From NCBI GenBank assembly GCA_020855015.1, contig JAHKLP010000059.1:1-13705 (forward strand): 13,705 nucleotides of DNA. Direction: 5' to 3'. Below are positions 1-9,515 of the stretch, piece by piece. The DNA comes from Methanobacterium sp. GTDB lineage: Archaea > Methanobacteriota > Methanobacteria > Methanobacteriales > Methanobacteriaceae. The stretch's first letter is position 1, and every line of letters begins with the position of its first letter. A model generated the notes under the pieces. That model had not been told where the DNA came from. It did no database searches and worked only from the letters and a program-made list of their open reading frames with translations. The translations under genes and the position numbers were made by a program.

Positions 1-206
1 GCCACTGATACTGTAGATTTTTTGACATCCAGAGTTTTAGATAATTCAGAAACACTTATCCCCTCATTTTTATCGATTAATTCTATGTAATATAATTGTC
101 GTAAAGTGTATTCTTTTAAATCTCCAGTTCGAAGTTGTGTTTGAAATTTTCTCATTAAATCGCTCAGTTTATCCATGGATTCTACTAGTTCAAGTTCCTG
201 ATTCAT
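1..206 (-). CDS. MarR-type transcriptional regulator, N-terminal part (cut by window edge)
   Basis: Reading the minus strand from the ATG at 206-204 gives 68 codons that run off the left end of the window. The protein begins MNQELELVESMDKLSDLM, continues with a helical stretch (KEYTLRQLYYIELID), and then shows a helix-turn-helix pattern, GISVSELSKTLDVKKSTVS, at about residues 48-66. That order, an N-terminal helix followed by a winged-helix motif, is typical of MarR-family DNA-binding regulators. A GGAGTGA ribosome binding site lies 6 bases upstream of the ATG and supports this start. The gene is divergent from rpa across a 269-bp gap, so it may act on its own promoter or on that gap (inference). 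The effector-binding part lies outside the window, so no ligand can be suggested. Another winged-helix family such as ArsR or TrmB is possible. Confidence 0.7.
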   Translation of the reverse strand, partial: MNQELELVESMDKLSDLMRKFQTQLRTGDLKEYTLRQLYYIELIDKNEGISVSELSKTLDVKKSTVSV

Positions 207-247
207 AGGTTATCACTCCAACAGATATATAGTTTTATCAAACTAAC

Positions 248-260
248 TATTATAAAAGGT
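248..260 (-). promoter_or_regulatory. TATA box for the MarR-type gene
   Basis: On the minus strand this reads CCTTTTATAATAG, a good archaeal TATA element preceded by A-rich bases. A transcript starting about 26 bases downstream would carry a leader of roughly 20-25 bases that includes the GGAGTGA ribosome binding site. A short CAAAC/GTTTG inverted pair (239-243 and 259-263) overlaps the box, but it is too short to call an operator. Confidence 0.45.
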
Positions 261-385
261 TTGCCCCATAAGATCAAACTCAATGATTACTTCTCACAAG
301 CTCGGAAAAAACCATTATATGCCCAATTAATAATGTAATCACAGCACAGATGATAACTAATTAAATAATTCATAAAGTAATAAAA

Positions 386-398
386 CTTATATATAATG
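386..398 (+). promoter_or_regulatory. TATA box for rpa(-radA)
   Basis: CTTATATATAATG preceded by AAAA (possible BRE) is the best TATA element upstream of rpa. It predicts a transcript start near 417 and a leader of about 60 bases. The rest of the 207-475 gap is AT-rich, with no further open frame. Confidence 0.5.
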
Positions 399-475
399 TA
401 ATACTTACTTGTATATTGAATATGATATATTAATTAAATAGCAGATCGAAGAGAGATATTTCGTGAGGGAAATCA

Positions 476-2851
476 ATGAGGGAAATAAGTCAAGAGATAA
501 AGGATGAATATGAGAAGATAAAAGATAAAATCTCATTTGAAGAATTCTTGAATAAAATGGAAGAATATAAAAAAGAAAACGAGGATGTAAGCTTTATGGA
601 CGATATCAGTATCGCCCATATGGTAATAGGGAATTACATTACCGAAAAAAATGAAAACCTTGAAGAAACCAAAGAATTTTGGAAAATTAAAGATCTGGAA
701 ACAGGAAAACAGCATTTAAATCTCGTCGGAAGGGTAATGAACCTTTCTAATGTAAAAAGGTTCACCAGTAAAAAAGGCAGAGAAGGCAAATTGGCCAATC
801 TTATTCTTGCCGATGATACAGGAAGGATAAGGGTTGTTTTTTGGACGGAGAACATCAAACTCATTGACAAATTTCAGGAAGGAGACGTTATTAAAATCAA
901 TGATGTTGAAGTGAAACAGGGTTTCAGAGAAGATGAAGCCCATATGAACATACGTTCATCACTGGAGAAGCAGGATCCCCAAGATTTCCCTGATTTTCCA
1001 CCCCATAATGATAAAATAACTCCATTAAAAGATATTAAAGGCGATATGGAAGTTAACGTAGCTGCCCGTATTGTCCGAATTCCTCGAATACGATCTTTTG
1101 ACAGGAATGGGAGGGATGGGAAGGTGGCATCCATAGAACTGCAGGATGAAAGCGGAACCATGCAATTCACCTTGTGGAACAAGGACACTGCTCTAATAGA
1201 TGACCTTGAACTTAAAGAAGGCGATGCTGTCAAAGTAATGGGTGCTCAAAGCAGAGTTCGTAACGGTGAAGTGTCTTTAAGCCACTCATGGATCGGTAGA
1301 ATAGTAAAAGGAAATTTTGATGTTCCCGAATACCAGGAAAATATTATTAAACTTGGAGACGCTCATGAAATGAGAAATGTTACTCTGGTAGGACTGGTTA
1401 GTAAAGTTTATGATACTATAACCTTCGAAAGAGACGATGGAAGTACTGGAAAGGTTAAATCTCTGGAATTAGAGGATGATACTGGTGCAATACGAGTAAC
1501 CCTTTGGAACGAAGACAGTGAAACAGAGATAAAAAAAGGGGACATCATGAAAATAATTGGTGGCAACATTGAGTTTGACGATTATTCAGGCACCAACTAT
1601 CGGGTTAACACCAATTGGAATAGTAAAATCGTCATTAACCCAACTATCGACAATAAACTTAAAGACGTCTTGAGTGAAGTGGGAAAATACATAAAACCAA
1701 TTAAAATCAGTGAATTGAACAATATTGAAGATGATGGAGAAGAAGTGGATATTGTTGGACGGGTTGTAAATATTTATGAACCCAACGAATTTCAGAGAGA
1801 TGATGGCACTGCCGGGATGGTGAGGACTACCGAAATAGCAGATGAAACAGGGATGGTCCGTGTTTCAATGTGGGATAGCAAAGCAGAATACCCGTTAAAA
1901 GAAGGGGATGCCATCAAAATCGAGAATGCACGCACACGTCTTGGAGATTATCAGGTAGATCTAAGTGTGGGGAGAACTTCAAGAGTTATGAAGCCTTCAG
2001 AAGAGGAAACAAAAAATCTACCATCTCTAAAAGATGTTGAATCAATGGTTTATCAGGATAAAAAGATCAATGACTTGGCTGAAGGAGACCGGGATGTTAG
2101 CATTGTTGGTCGTATCTTGAGTATGGGCGAACCTACACAGTTTACAAAAAGTGATGGTAGTTCAGGTATTGTCCGATCGATGGAGATAGCTGATGATACT
2201 GGGATGATAAGGGCTTCTTTATGGGATGATCAAGCTAATTCTCCTTTGAAAGAAGGAGAAGCAGTTAAAATAGAAAATCCACGCGTTAATTTAAGAAACA
2301 ATAGAATTGAAATCAGTGTGGGTAGAACTACGCTTATAACCAAAGAAAAAGAAGATGAAACCTCTATACCTCCCCTGGACGAGATCCAGGAACAATTGTA
2401 CCCTACCAAGAAAATTGATCAAATCGATGAAGGAGACCAGAATATAAAGGTGAGTGGAGAGGTTATTGATATCCGTGGAAACAAAATTCTCTTTGAAATG
2501 TGCCCTAATTGTAATAAAAGAGTTAACTGGGTGGAAGATGCCTATGTATGTGATATCTGTGGTGAAGAAATTGAAAAACCAAACATGTTGATGATCATTG
2601 GACTCATGATGGAAGATGATACTGGATCAATAAGCATGACTTTCTTCCGCAAATCAGCAGAGGAAATATTGGGAATGACCACACCTGAAGCAGAGGAGAT
2701 TATAGCAGCAACTGGAGATGAAGGATCTCTAGAAGAAAAAGTAGGTGACTTGGTGGGTAGGCAGATCACAGTAATCGCCGACGCCAGCTTTGATGAATAT
2801 AATGAAGAAGTGCGTTTAAACGCCAAGAAACTGGTGGATATCAAACTCTAA
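476..2851 (+). CDS. rpa: Replication protein A (single-stranded DNA-binding protein), multi-OB-fold archaeal type
   Basis: This 791-aa protein is a single-polypeptide archaeal RPA that coats single-stranded DNA during replication, repair and recombination. After a helical N-terminus (about 1-65) there are five tandem OB-fold repeats at about 70-165, 182-277, 290-386, 408-505 and 528-622. Each carries a D(D/E)(T/S)G turn (near 113, 224, 334, 456, 573) followed by an aromatic W (123, 234, 344, 466, 583). A sixth OB-like unit (about 644-791) contains a zinc finger, C676-x2-C679-x12-C692-x2-C695, and then another EDDTG. Repeats 4 and 5 are very alike, which suggests recent duplication. Large RPAs with four or five OB folds plus a zinc finger are known from Methanocaldococcus and Methanothermobacter. 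The ATG at 476 has GAGGG 6 bases upstream. radA follows after 109 bp with no terminator, so co-transcription is likely. Confidence 0.95.
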   Translation: MREISQEIKDEYEKIKDKISFEEFLNKMEEYKKENEDVSFMDDISIAHMVIGNYITEKNENLEETKEFWKIKDLETGKQHLNLVGRVMNLSNVKRFTSKKGREGKLANLILADDTGRIRVVFWTENIKLIDKFQEGDVIKINDVEVKQGFREDEAHMNIRSSLEKQDPQDFPDFPPHNDKITPLKDIKGDMEVNVAARIVRIPRIRSFDRNGRDGKVASIELQDESGTMQFTLWNKDTALIDDLELKEGDAVKVMGAQSRVRNGEVSLSHSWIGRIVKGNFDVPEYQENIIKLGDAHEMRNVTLVGLVSKVYDTITFERDDGSTGKVKSLELEDDTGAIRVTLWNEDSETEIKKGDIMKIIGGNIEFDDYSGTNYRVNTNWNSKIVINPTIDNKLKDVLSEVGKYIKPIKISELNNIEDDGEEVDIVGRVVNIYEPNEFQRDDGTAGMVRTTEIADETGMVRVSMWDSKAEYPLKEGDAIKIENARTRLGDYQVDLSVGRTSRVMKPSEEETKNLPSLKDVESMVYQDKKINDLAEGDRDVSIVGRILSMGEPTQFTKSDGSSGIVRSMEIADDTGMIRASLWDDQANSPLKEGEAVKIENPRVNLRNNRIEISVGRTTLITKEKEDETSIPPLDEIQEQLYPTKKIDQIDEGDQNIKVSGEVIDIRGNKILFEMCPNCNKRVNWVEDAYVCDICGEEIEKPNMLMIIGLMMEDDTGSISMTFFRKSAEEILGMTTPEAEEIIAATGDEGSLEEKVGDLVGRQITVIADASFDEYNEEVRLNAKKLVDIKL

Positions 2852-2960
2852 ATAATATGATTAATTGTAATGGAGATAAAAATCATCCTAAAACAAGGAA
2901 TTATGTTTCAATTAGAATTAAAAAAAATAATAAATTAAAAGGTTAAAATGGAGATAAATT

Positions 2961-3896
2961 ATGGTGGAACTTGAAGATTTGCCAAACGTGGGAGAGAAAA
3001 CCGCTCAAAAATTAAGAGATGCTGGTTTTGCAGATATGATGAGATTAGCCACATCCACTGCCAAGGAACTCAGTGTTAAAGTGGAAATTGGTGAGGGAGT
3101 GGCTGAAAAAGTCATTGAAGCTGCTCGAAAGGCAGAACAAATTGATTTTGAAACAGCCCTGGACGTTATGGAACGTCGTAAAGATGTGGGCCGTATAATT
3201 ACGGGAAGTACTGGCTTGGATGAATTAATTGGCGGAGGAATAGAAACCCAAGCAATAACCGAGGTATTCGGAGAGTTTGGATCTGGAAAGAGCCAGATAT
3301 CCCATGAAATAGCAGTGACTATCCAATTACCCCCAGAAAAAGGAGGACTCGGGGGACAATGTGTTTTTATAGATACTGAAAACACTTTCAGGCCTGAAAG
3401 GATAAAACAAATTGCTGAAGGGTTTGATCTTGATGTAGATGAAGTTTTAGGCAACATCCACATTGCCAGAGCCTTCAACTCAGCCCACCAGATATTAATG
3501 GCAGACAAAGTTAACGAACTCATACAAAAAGATGTTGACATTCGTTTAGTGATTGTAGATTCCCTAACAGCTCATTTCAGAGCGGAATATGTGGGGAGAG
3601 AATCCCTGGCTACCCGACAACAGAAACTGAACCAGCACCTTCACACACTGCAAAACATTGCCAATACTTACAACGTAGCAGTTTTTGTGACAAATCAAGT
3701 ACAGGCACGTCCAGATGCATTTTTCGGGAGTCCTACCAAAGCAATTGGAGGTCACGTACTGGGACACGCAGCCACATATAGAATATGGCTCAAAAAAGGA
3801 CTTGCTGGTAAACGTATCGCCAGACTAGTGGACAGCCCTCATCTTCCGGAGGGTGAAGCAGTATTCAAGATTTCAACCGAAGGAATTATTGACTAA
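2961..3896 (+). CDS. radA: DNA repair and recombination protein RadA
   Basis: RadA is the archaeal Rad51/RecA-family recombinase, an ATP-dependent strand-exchange protein that forms filaments on single-stranded DNA. The 311-aa length is normal for the short methanogen form. Visible in order are: an N-terminal helix-hairpin-helix DNA-binding region (about 1-60, LPNVGEKTAQKLRDAG); the FETA polymerisation motif (63-66); Walker A GEFGSGKSQ (104-112); Walker B LVIVD (196-200); and the L2 DNA-binding region with NQVQARPDAFFGSP followed by a conserved GGHVLGHAATYR. The ATG at 2961 is preceded by GGAGA (2950-2954). The same ATGGAGATAAA string occurs about 80 bases earlier (around 2870) without an open frame behind it. 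No intein is present. RPA and RadA act on the same substrate, so their adjacency makes a recombination operon plausible. Confidence 0.97.
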   Translation: MVELEDLPNVGEKTAQKLRDAGFADMMRLATSTAKELSVKVEIGEGVAEKVIEAARKAEQIDFETALDVMERRKDVGRIITGSTGLDELIGGGIETQAITEVFGEFGSGKSQISHEIAVTIQLPPEKGGLGGQCVFIDTENTFRPERIKQIAEGFDLDVDEVLGNIHIARAFNSAHQILMADKVNELIQKDVDIRLVIVDSLTAHFRAEYVGRESLATRQQKLNQHLHTLQNIANTYNVAVFVTNQVQARPDAFFGSPTKAIGGHVLGHAATYRIWLKKGLAGKRIARLVDSPHLPEGEAVFKISTEGIID

Positions 3897-3908
3897 AGGG
3901 TAGACTAT

Positions 3909-3942
3909 AAGGAGTAAATTCTAAACTCCTTGAATCCTTTTT
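3909..3942 (+). terminator. Hairpin plus T-tract terminator after radA
   Basis: A perfect 7-bp stem, AAGGAGT (3909-3915) with ACTCCTT (3925-3931), encloses a 9-base loop and is followed by TTTTT at 3938-3942. A second run of seven T's follows near 3966-3972. Archaeal termination relies mainly on T-tracts, and both elements are present 10-75 bases after the radA stop. Confidence 0.6.
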
Positions 3943-4208
3943 CAAGTATTCATATCTTCTTTTACTTTTTTTAACTCAAAAAATACAATACAACAATCCT
4001 TGGAAAGCTTGTCCTGTTTGCAAGAAAAATAGCATAATTCTGAGGGAAACCGTCCGTTAAATTCCTAACACATCGTCAAATAACCCAATAAAGTATGTAA
4101 TAAATCATTAAATACTTTAAATTCATTTCTTTCTCATTTAAGTTCCTTAAATATAGTTTTTCTGAGAATAAATTTCACCTATATAAACCTTGTTTAAAAT
4201 TTTTTATA
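3943..4208. other. AT-rich intergenic stretch between radA and hdrA
   Basis: The whole radA-hdrA gap (3897-4291) is 395 bp. It starts with the radA terminator and ends with the hdrA promoter and ribosome binding site. Between them I see no open frame with a ribosome binding site, no tRNA fold, and no paired C/D-box motifs. A second TATA-like string, CCTATATAAACC (4179-4190), sits about 30 bp upstream of the preferred hdrA TATA box and could be an alternative start. Confidence 0.4.
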
Positions 4209-4225
4209 GAAAACTTTATTTATAG
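4209..4225 (+). promoter_or_regulatory. TATA box for hdrA
   Basis: GAAAACTTTATTTATAG combines a purine-rich BRE-like start with a TTTATTTATA box. It predicts a transcript start near 4246 and a leader of about 45 bases ending in the extended ribosome binding site. Confidence 0.5.
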
Positions 4226-4272
4226 AATTGATGACACCCTACATCATAAGATTAGATAACTATCACAATGAA

Positions 4273-6265
<1,993 letters not shown>

Positions 6266-6268
<3 letters not shown>

Positions 6269-6299
6269 GGGTTCAAAACCCTTACCAACCCTTTTTTTT
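6266..6299 (+). terminator. Strong hairpin/T-tract terminator overlapping the hdrA stop codon
   Basis: TAAGGGTT (6266-6273, whose TAA is the hdrA stop) pairs perfectly with AACCCTTA (6277-6284) across a 3-base loop. A run of eight T's follows at 6292-6299. Together with its own promoter this makes hdrA a single-gene transcript. Confidence 0.8.
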
Positions 6300-6393
6300 A
6301 TTATTATTAACATTGCAGTTTACTATTTTTGAGTTTTTTTTATTGAATTTTAAAATTAACAAAAAACTAGTTATATTGTATTATCCCTAATAG

Positions 6394-6403
6394 AATTATA
6401 AAA
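6394..6403 (+). promoter_or_regulatory. TATA box for the DUF169 gene
   Basis: AATTATAAAA lies about 45 bp upstream of the ATG and predicts a start near 6424-6426, leaving a leader of about 20 bases with the AGGTGAT ribosome binding site. Another AT-rich string, TTATATTGTATTA (6371-6383), is an alternative. Confidence 0.4.
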
Positions 6404-6442
6404 GATTCTTTTATTTCCAAACAAGAGGAAAGGTGATGCGGT

Positions 6443-7138
6443 ATGGATTATCAAACACTGGGAGAAAAACTTAAAACTGTTTTAAAACTAGAAAGAGAAC
6501 CAGTAGCCATTAAATGGGTTTCCAGAGAACCGCGAAAGATTCCTAAGGAGAATGGAAAATCTAGATTCTGCACTAAACTGGACAAAGCAATGCAGGGAGA
6601 GATTTTTTATTCCACATCCGAAGAGGAAGAGTGCATGGGAGGTCTTAAGTATACTGGATTGAAAGACCCAAAAGAATTTCCGAAAAACATGCGCAGTGGT
6701 TCCTTCCTAGTTCCAGGAGGAGTTTATAAAAGCATACCCGCAGTGCAAAGATCCTGGACAAATAATATGGCTGTTGAACCAGATATTTTTACTGCATTAA
6801 TATTTGCGCCACTTTACAAGGCTGAATTTGAACCAGACGTGATATTTATTGTTGCTAACTCCAGACAGGGAATGGAACTTTTACATGCTAACGCATATGA
6901 CTCTGGGTCACATGGATTAGGAGCTGATTCTGGCCCTATTTGTAGTTCAATGGCAGCCATACCCTATTTAACTGGTAAAGTCACCTATGGTTTTGGTGAT
7001 ATTGGCTCCAGAAACAATATGGATCTTAAAGATGAAGAGATTATGGTCAGCATACCCGCAACCGATCTGGAAAGGATCATTTTGAATCTGGAAGAAATGA
7101 AGACTAAAACTTTCTTCACACGTAAAGAACCTGAATAA
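6443..7138 (+). CDS. DUF169 family protein, function unknown
   Basis: This 231-aa soluble protein matches the pattern of the DUF169 family (COG2043), common in methanogens and other anaerobes and without an established function. Recognisable parts are the N-terminal LGEKLKTVLKLEREPVAIKW, a first cysteine block (C43 in RFCTKLDKA, then EEECMGG with C64), and the C-terminal block GPICSSMAAIPYLTGK (C167) followed by TYGFGDIGSR. These three cysteines could bind a metal or a cluster, but that is inference. There are no membrane segments or signal peptide. The ATG at 6443 is preceded by AGGTGAT at 6431-6437. The gene sits alone between the hdrA terminator and the glyA promoter, so no operon partner points to a role. 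The family call is fairly secure; the activity is open. Confidence 0.8.
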   Translation: MDYQTLGEKLKTVLKLEREPVAIKWVSREPRKIPKENGKSRFCTKLDKAMQGEIFYSTSEEEECMGGLKYTGLKDPKEFPKNMRSGSFLVPGGVYKSIPAVQRSWTNNMAVEPDIFTALIFAPLYKAEFEPDVIFIVANSRQGMELLHANAYDSGSHGLGADSGPICSSMAAIPYLTGKVTYGFGDIGSRNNMDLKDEEIMVSIPATDLERIILNLEEMKTKTFFTRKEPE

Positions 7139-7167
7139 ACCTGAAATTATGAATTCCCCCCAATAAC

Positions 7168-7175
7168 TCTTTTTT
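7168..7175 (+). terminator. T-tract terminator after the DUF169 gene
   Basis: TCTTTTTT about 30 bases after the stop codon is a simple oligo-T terminator of the archaeal kind. No clear hairpin precedes it. Confidence 0.3.
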
Positions 7176-7203
7176 ACATATTTGATCCAAAGATTGGAAA
7201 GTA

Positions 7204-7214
7204 TTTATATATTC
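7204..7214 (+). promoter_or_regulatory. TATA box for glyA
   Basis: TTTATATATTC preceded by GGAAAGTA (BRE-like, purine-rich) predicts a transcript start near 7235 and a leader of about 50 bases carrying GGGAGG (7274-7279). Confidence 0.5.
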
Positions 7215-7285
7215 GATTTTATATTTCCCTATACCAAACCCGCTATTATATCATTTGTATTACTGCTTTAGCCGGGAGGAAAATA

Positions 7286-8554
7286 ATGTCATATAATCAA
7301 AAATACGCTCAGAATATAAAGGACCTCACTAAAAATCACCATGAATGGATGCTAAACAGTATCAACCTCATCGCCAGTGAGAACATAACCAGCATTAGTG
7401 TTAGGGAAGCTTTGGCAACTGACCTGTCCCATCGCTATGCTGAAGGACTTTCAGGCCACCGCTTGTATGAAGGATGCCAGTACATTGACGAGATTGAAAA
7501 CATCACCATAGACCTATCCAAAAAAATCTACAATACAGAACACGCTAATGTGCAGCCCATTTCTGGAGTTGTAGCCAACATGGCATCATTCTTCGCCTTA
7601 GCGCAGCACGGAGATGGGATGATGGCCCTAGAGGTCCCAGTAGGTGGCCATATAAGCCATGCCCATGTGAGTGCTGCTGGAATCCGAGGATTGAAAGTAT
7701 CGCCCCATCCTTTCGATGCGGAAAAAATGAACATAGACCCTGATGCTATGAAAAAGGATATTCTGGAGAAAAAACCAAAAATTGTTCTTCTGGGCGGAAG
7801 TTTATTCCTATTCCCTCACCCTGTGGAAGAAGCCAAAGAAGCAGCAGACGAAGTTGGAGCAAAAGTAATGTATGACGGTGCACATGTCCTCGGTTTGATT
7901 GCAGGAGGTCAATTTCAGGACCCATTAAAAGAAGGAGCTGATCTACTTGTTGGAAGCACCCACAAAACCTTCCCAGGACCTCAGGGAGGGATAATTCTTT
8001 GTAAAGATGAACTGAAAAGTACCATCGACGATGCAGTTTTCCCAGGAGTGGTTAGTAATCATCATCTGCACCATCTAGCTGCACTGGGCATAGCCACCGC
8101 TGAAATGCTGGAATATGGTTCAGATTACGCTAAACAAACTACTAAAAATGCCAAAATCCTGGCACAAAACTTCCATGAATTGGGTTTCAATGTCTTATGC
8201 GAAGATCTGGGCTTCACAGAATCTCACCAAGTAGTTTTGGATGTTTCAAACATTGGCAAAGCCTCCAAAATGGCTAAAGAGTTGGAAGCCAATAACATCA
8301 TCTTGAACAAGAACCTTCTACCATGGGATGATGTTAACCGCTCCGATGATCCCTCAGGCATCAGAGTAGGAACACAAGAATTAACCAGAAGAGGTTTAAA
8401 GGAATCACACATGACAGAAGTTGCTGAATTTATAAAAAAGGTAACTGTTGATGGTAAACACGTGCAAAACGAAGTATCCGAATTCATAAATGCTTTCGAT
8501 ACAGTTCACTACGCATTCCGTAATGATAAGGCTTATGATTATATTGAGTTCTAA
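7286..8554 (+). CDS. glyA: Serine hydroxymethyltransferase (methanogen type)
   Basis: This 422-aa PLP enzyme interconverts serine and glycine and passes the one-carbon unit to a pterin carrier, which in methanogens is tetrahydromethanopterin rather than folate. Typical SHMT landmarks are INLIASEN near the start (26-33), HRYAEGLSGHRLYEGC (49-64), YDGAHVLGL (196-204, with the PLP-binding Asp197 and His200), and the Schiff-base lysine K227 in GSTHKTFPGPQGG. Near the C-terminus RVGTQELTRRG matches the conserved substrate-carboxylate region. The ATG at 7286 has a strong GGGAGG site 6 bases upstream. It is followed after 75 bp by the DmrX-like flavoprotein on the same strand. That gene has its own TATA box but is linked functionally through the same pterin. 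Confidence 0.95.
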   Translation: MSYNQKYAQNIKDLTKNHHEWMLNSINLIASENITSISVREALATDLSHRYAEGLSGHRLYEGCQYIDEIENITIDLSKKIYNTEHANVQPISGVVANMASFFALAQHGDGMMALEVPVGGHISHAHVSAAGIRGLKVSPHPFDAEKMNIDPDAMKKDILEKKPKIVLLGGSLFLFPHPVEEAKEAADEVGAKVMYDGAHVLGLIAGGQFQDPLKEGADLLVGSTHKTFPGPQGGIILCKDELKSTIDDAVFPGVVSNHHLHHLAALGIATAEMLEYGSDYAKQTTKNAKILAQNFHELGFNVLCEDLGFTESHQVVLDVSNIGKASKMAKELEANNIILNKNLLPWDDVNRSDDPSGIRVGTQELTRRGLKESHMTEVAEFIKKVTVDGKHVQNEVSEFINAFDTVHYAFRNDKAYDYIEF

Positions 8555-8589
8555 TGAAAATTAGGAATATTAGGGAGATTATCTAAGCA

Positions 8590-8598
8590 TTTATATAG
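8590..8598 (+). promoter_or_regulatory. TATA box for the DmrX-like gene, predicting a very short leader
   Basis: TTTATATAG is a near-ideal archaeal TATA box. A start about 26 bases downstream of its centre falls near 8621, only about 9-15 bases before the first usable ATG. No Shine-Dalgarno sequence lies in that interval. Confidence 0.5.
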
Positions 8599-8629
8599 CT
8601 TAAAAAAATTAGTGGAATTTTTTTAATGG

Positions 8630-9334
8630 ATGATTATGAAAATCGCTTGGGCTTTCACTGGAGCAGGGCACATGCTTTTGGAGAGCGTTGAAACCCTGGA
8701 AAAAATTGCTTCAGAAGAGAAAAATCAGATAACTGTGCTGCTTTCTGGTGCAGGGGAAGAAGTGTTGAAGATGTATGGTCTCTTCGACAGAATCAAATCC
8801 CTTACTGGGGGCTATTATCAGGAGATGATTCTTGAAAAGGATCAAATGTGGAGTTATCCCATTTCTGGCCGTTTCTCCTTGGGAAGATACGATTTACTGA
8901 TAGTTTCTCCCACCACCTCTAACACTATTGCCAAACTGGTGCACGGGATAGCCGACAATCTGGTAACCAATGCCGTGGCCCAGGCAGGGAAAGGCAAAGT
9001 TAGAACCATTCTGGTACCAGTAGACCTTGAATCCGGAGATCTAGATACTGTTCTCCCATCAAAACTTGAATTGGAACTTTGCCAGAACTGTGACACTTGC
9101 GAAGCAGCAGCAGCATGCCCGCCAGATGCCATAACGCCGAGTGTGGAGATTGACCTCCTTAAGTGTGAAGGATGCGCCGCATGTCAATTAGCCTGCCCTT
9201 ATGGGGCTGTCAGTGGAGGCAGCATAATTACCATCCACATGCGCAAGATAGACATTGAAAACACCGATAAACTTCAAAGACTAGAAGGAGTGGAAGTTCT
9301 TCCACACCCCTTAAAAATTTTAGAACATATATAG
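8630..9334 (+). CDS. dmrX: Flavoprotein-ferredoxin, probable dihydromethanopterin reductase (acceptor), DmrX-like
   Basis: The 234-aa protein joins an N-terminal flavoprotein (FMN-binding) domain (about 1-145) to a C-terminal 2[4Fe-4S] ferredoxin domain. The flavoprotein part opens with MKIAWAFTGAGHMLLE and contains SPTTSNTIAK (93-102) and GIADNLVTNA (106-115), typical of the flavoprotein/decarboxylase-like fold. The cluster ligands are C151/C154/C157/C163 and C179/C182/C185/C189. This architecture matches the archaeal iron-sulfur flavoprotein DmrX of Methanosarcina, which reduces dihydromethanopterin to tetrahydromethanopterin, the last step in making the C1 carrier. Archaeoflavoproteins of related fold with other partners are the main alternative. 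Starts at 8630 or 8636 (MIMK or MK) are both possible, and neither has a ribosome binding site. Placement after glyA fits a role in pterin metabolism. Confidence 0.75.
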   Translation: MIMKIAWAFTGAGHMLLESVETLEKIASEEKNQITVLLSGAGEEVLKMYGLFDRIKSLTGGYYQEMILEKDQMWSYPISGRFSLGRYDLLIVSPTTSNTIAKLVHGIADNLVTNAVAQAGKGKVRTILVPVDLESGDLDTVLPSKLELELCQNCDTCEAAAACPPDAITPSVEIDLLKCEGCAACQLACPYGAVSGGSIITIHMRKIDIENTDKLQRLEGVEVLPHPLKILEHI

Positions 9335-9454
9335 GAACATAACTGTTTATTTTATTGTTTTTCAAACTTTAATTGACCCAATAACAATCTTTTGCCACCA
9401 CTTCAGAATTATTAATCTATTTTTTGAAAAATAATTAAGGGACCAGAAACATAG

Positions 9455-9464
9455 AAATATAAAT
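9455..9464 (+). promoter_or_regulatory. TATA box for the HEAT-repeat gene
   Basis: AAATATAAAT sits about 55 bp upstream of the TTG start and predicts a leader of about 30 bases. GACCA (9441-9445) and TGGTC (9479-9483) flank it as a small inverted pair, and GGTCTAAA occurs twice (9480-9487 and 9507-9514). The second copy contains the end of the GGGGGTC ribosome binding site. Confidence 0.4.
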
Positions 9465-9515
9465 TGTAAGGACTTTATTGGTCTAAAAAAATTAAAAATA
9501 TTTGGGGGTCTAAAC

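Noticed and set aside
239..263. CAAAC/GTTTG inverted pair around the MarR-gene TATA box as an operator.
   Set aside because: Five-base arms are expected often by chance in AT-rich DNA.
3005..3541. Long open frame antisense to radA, and similar ones antisense to hdrA (4913-5248) and rpa (874-1233).
   Set aside because: They are mirror frames of well-identified genes, with unnatural Ser/Cys/Phe-rich composition and no ribosome binding sites.
4228..4247. TGATG/CATCA pair near the hdrA transcript start as a C/D-box RNA or leader hairpin.
   Set aside because: No D box (CTGA) lies at proper distance, and a 5-bp stem is too weak to support a claim.
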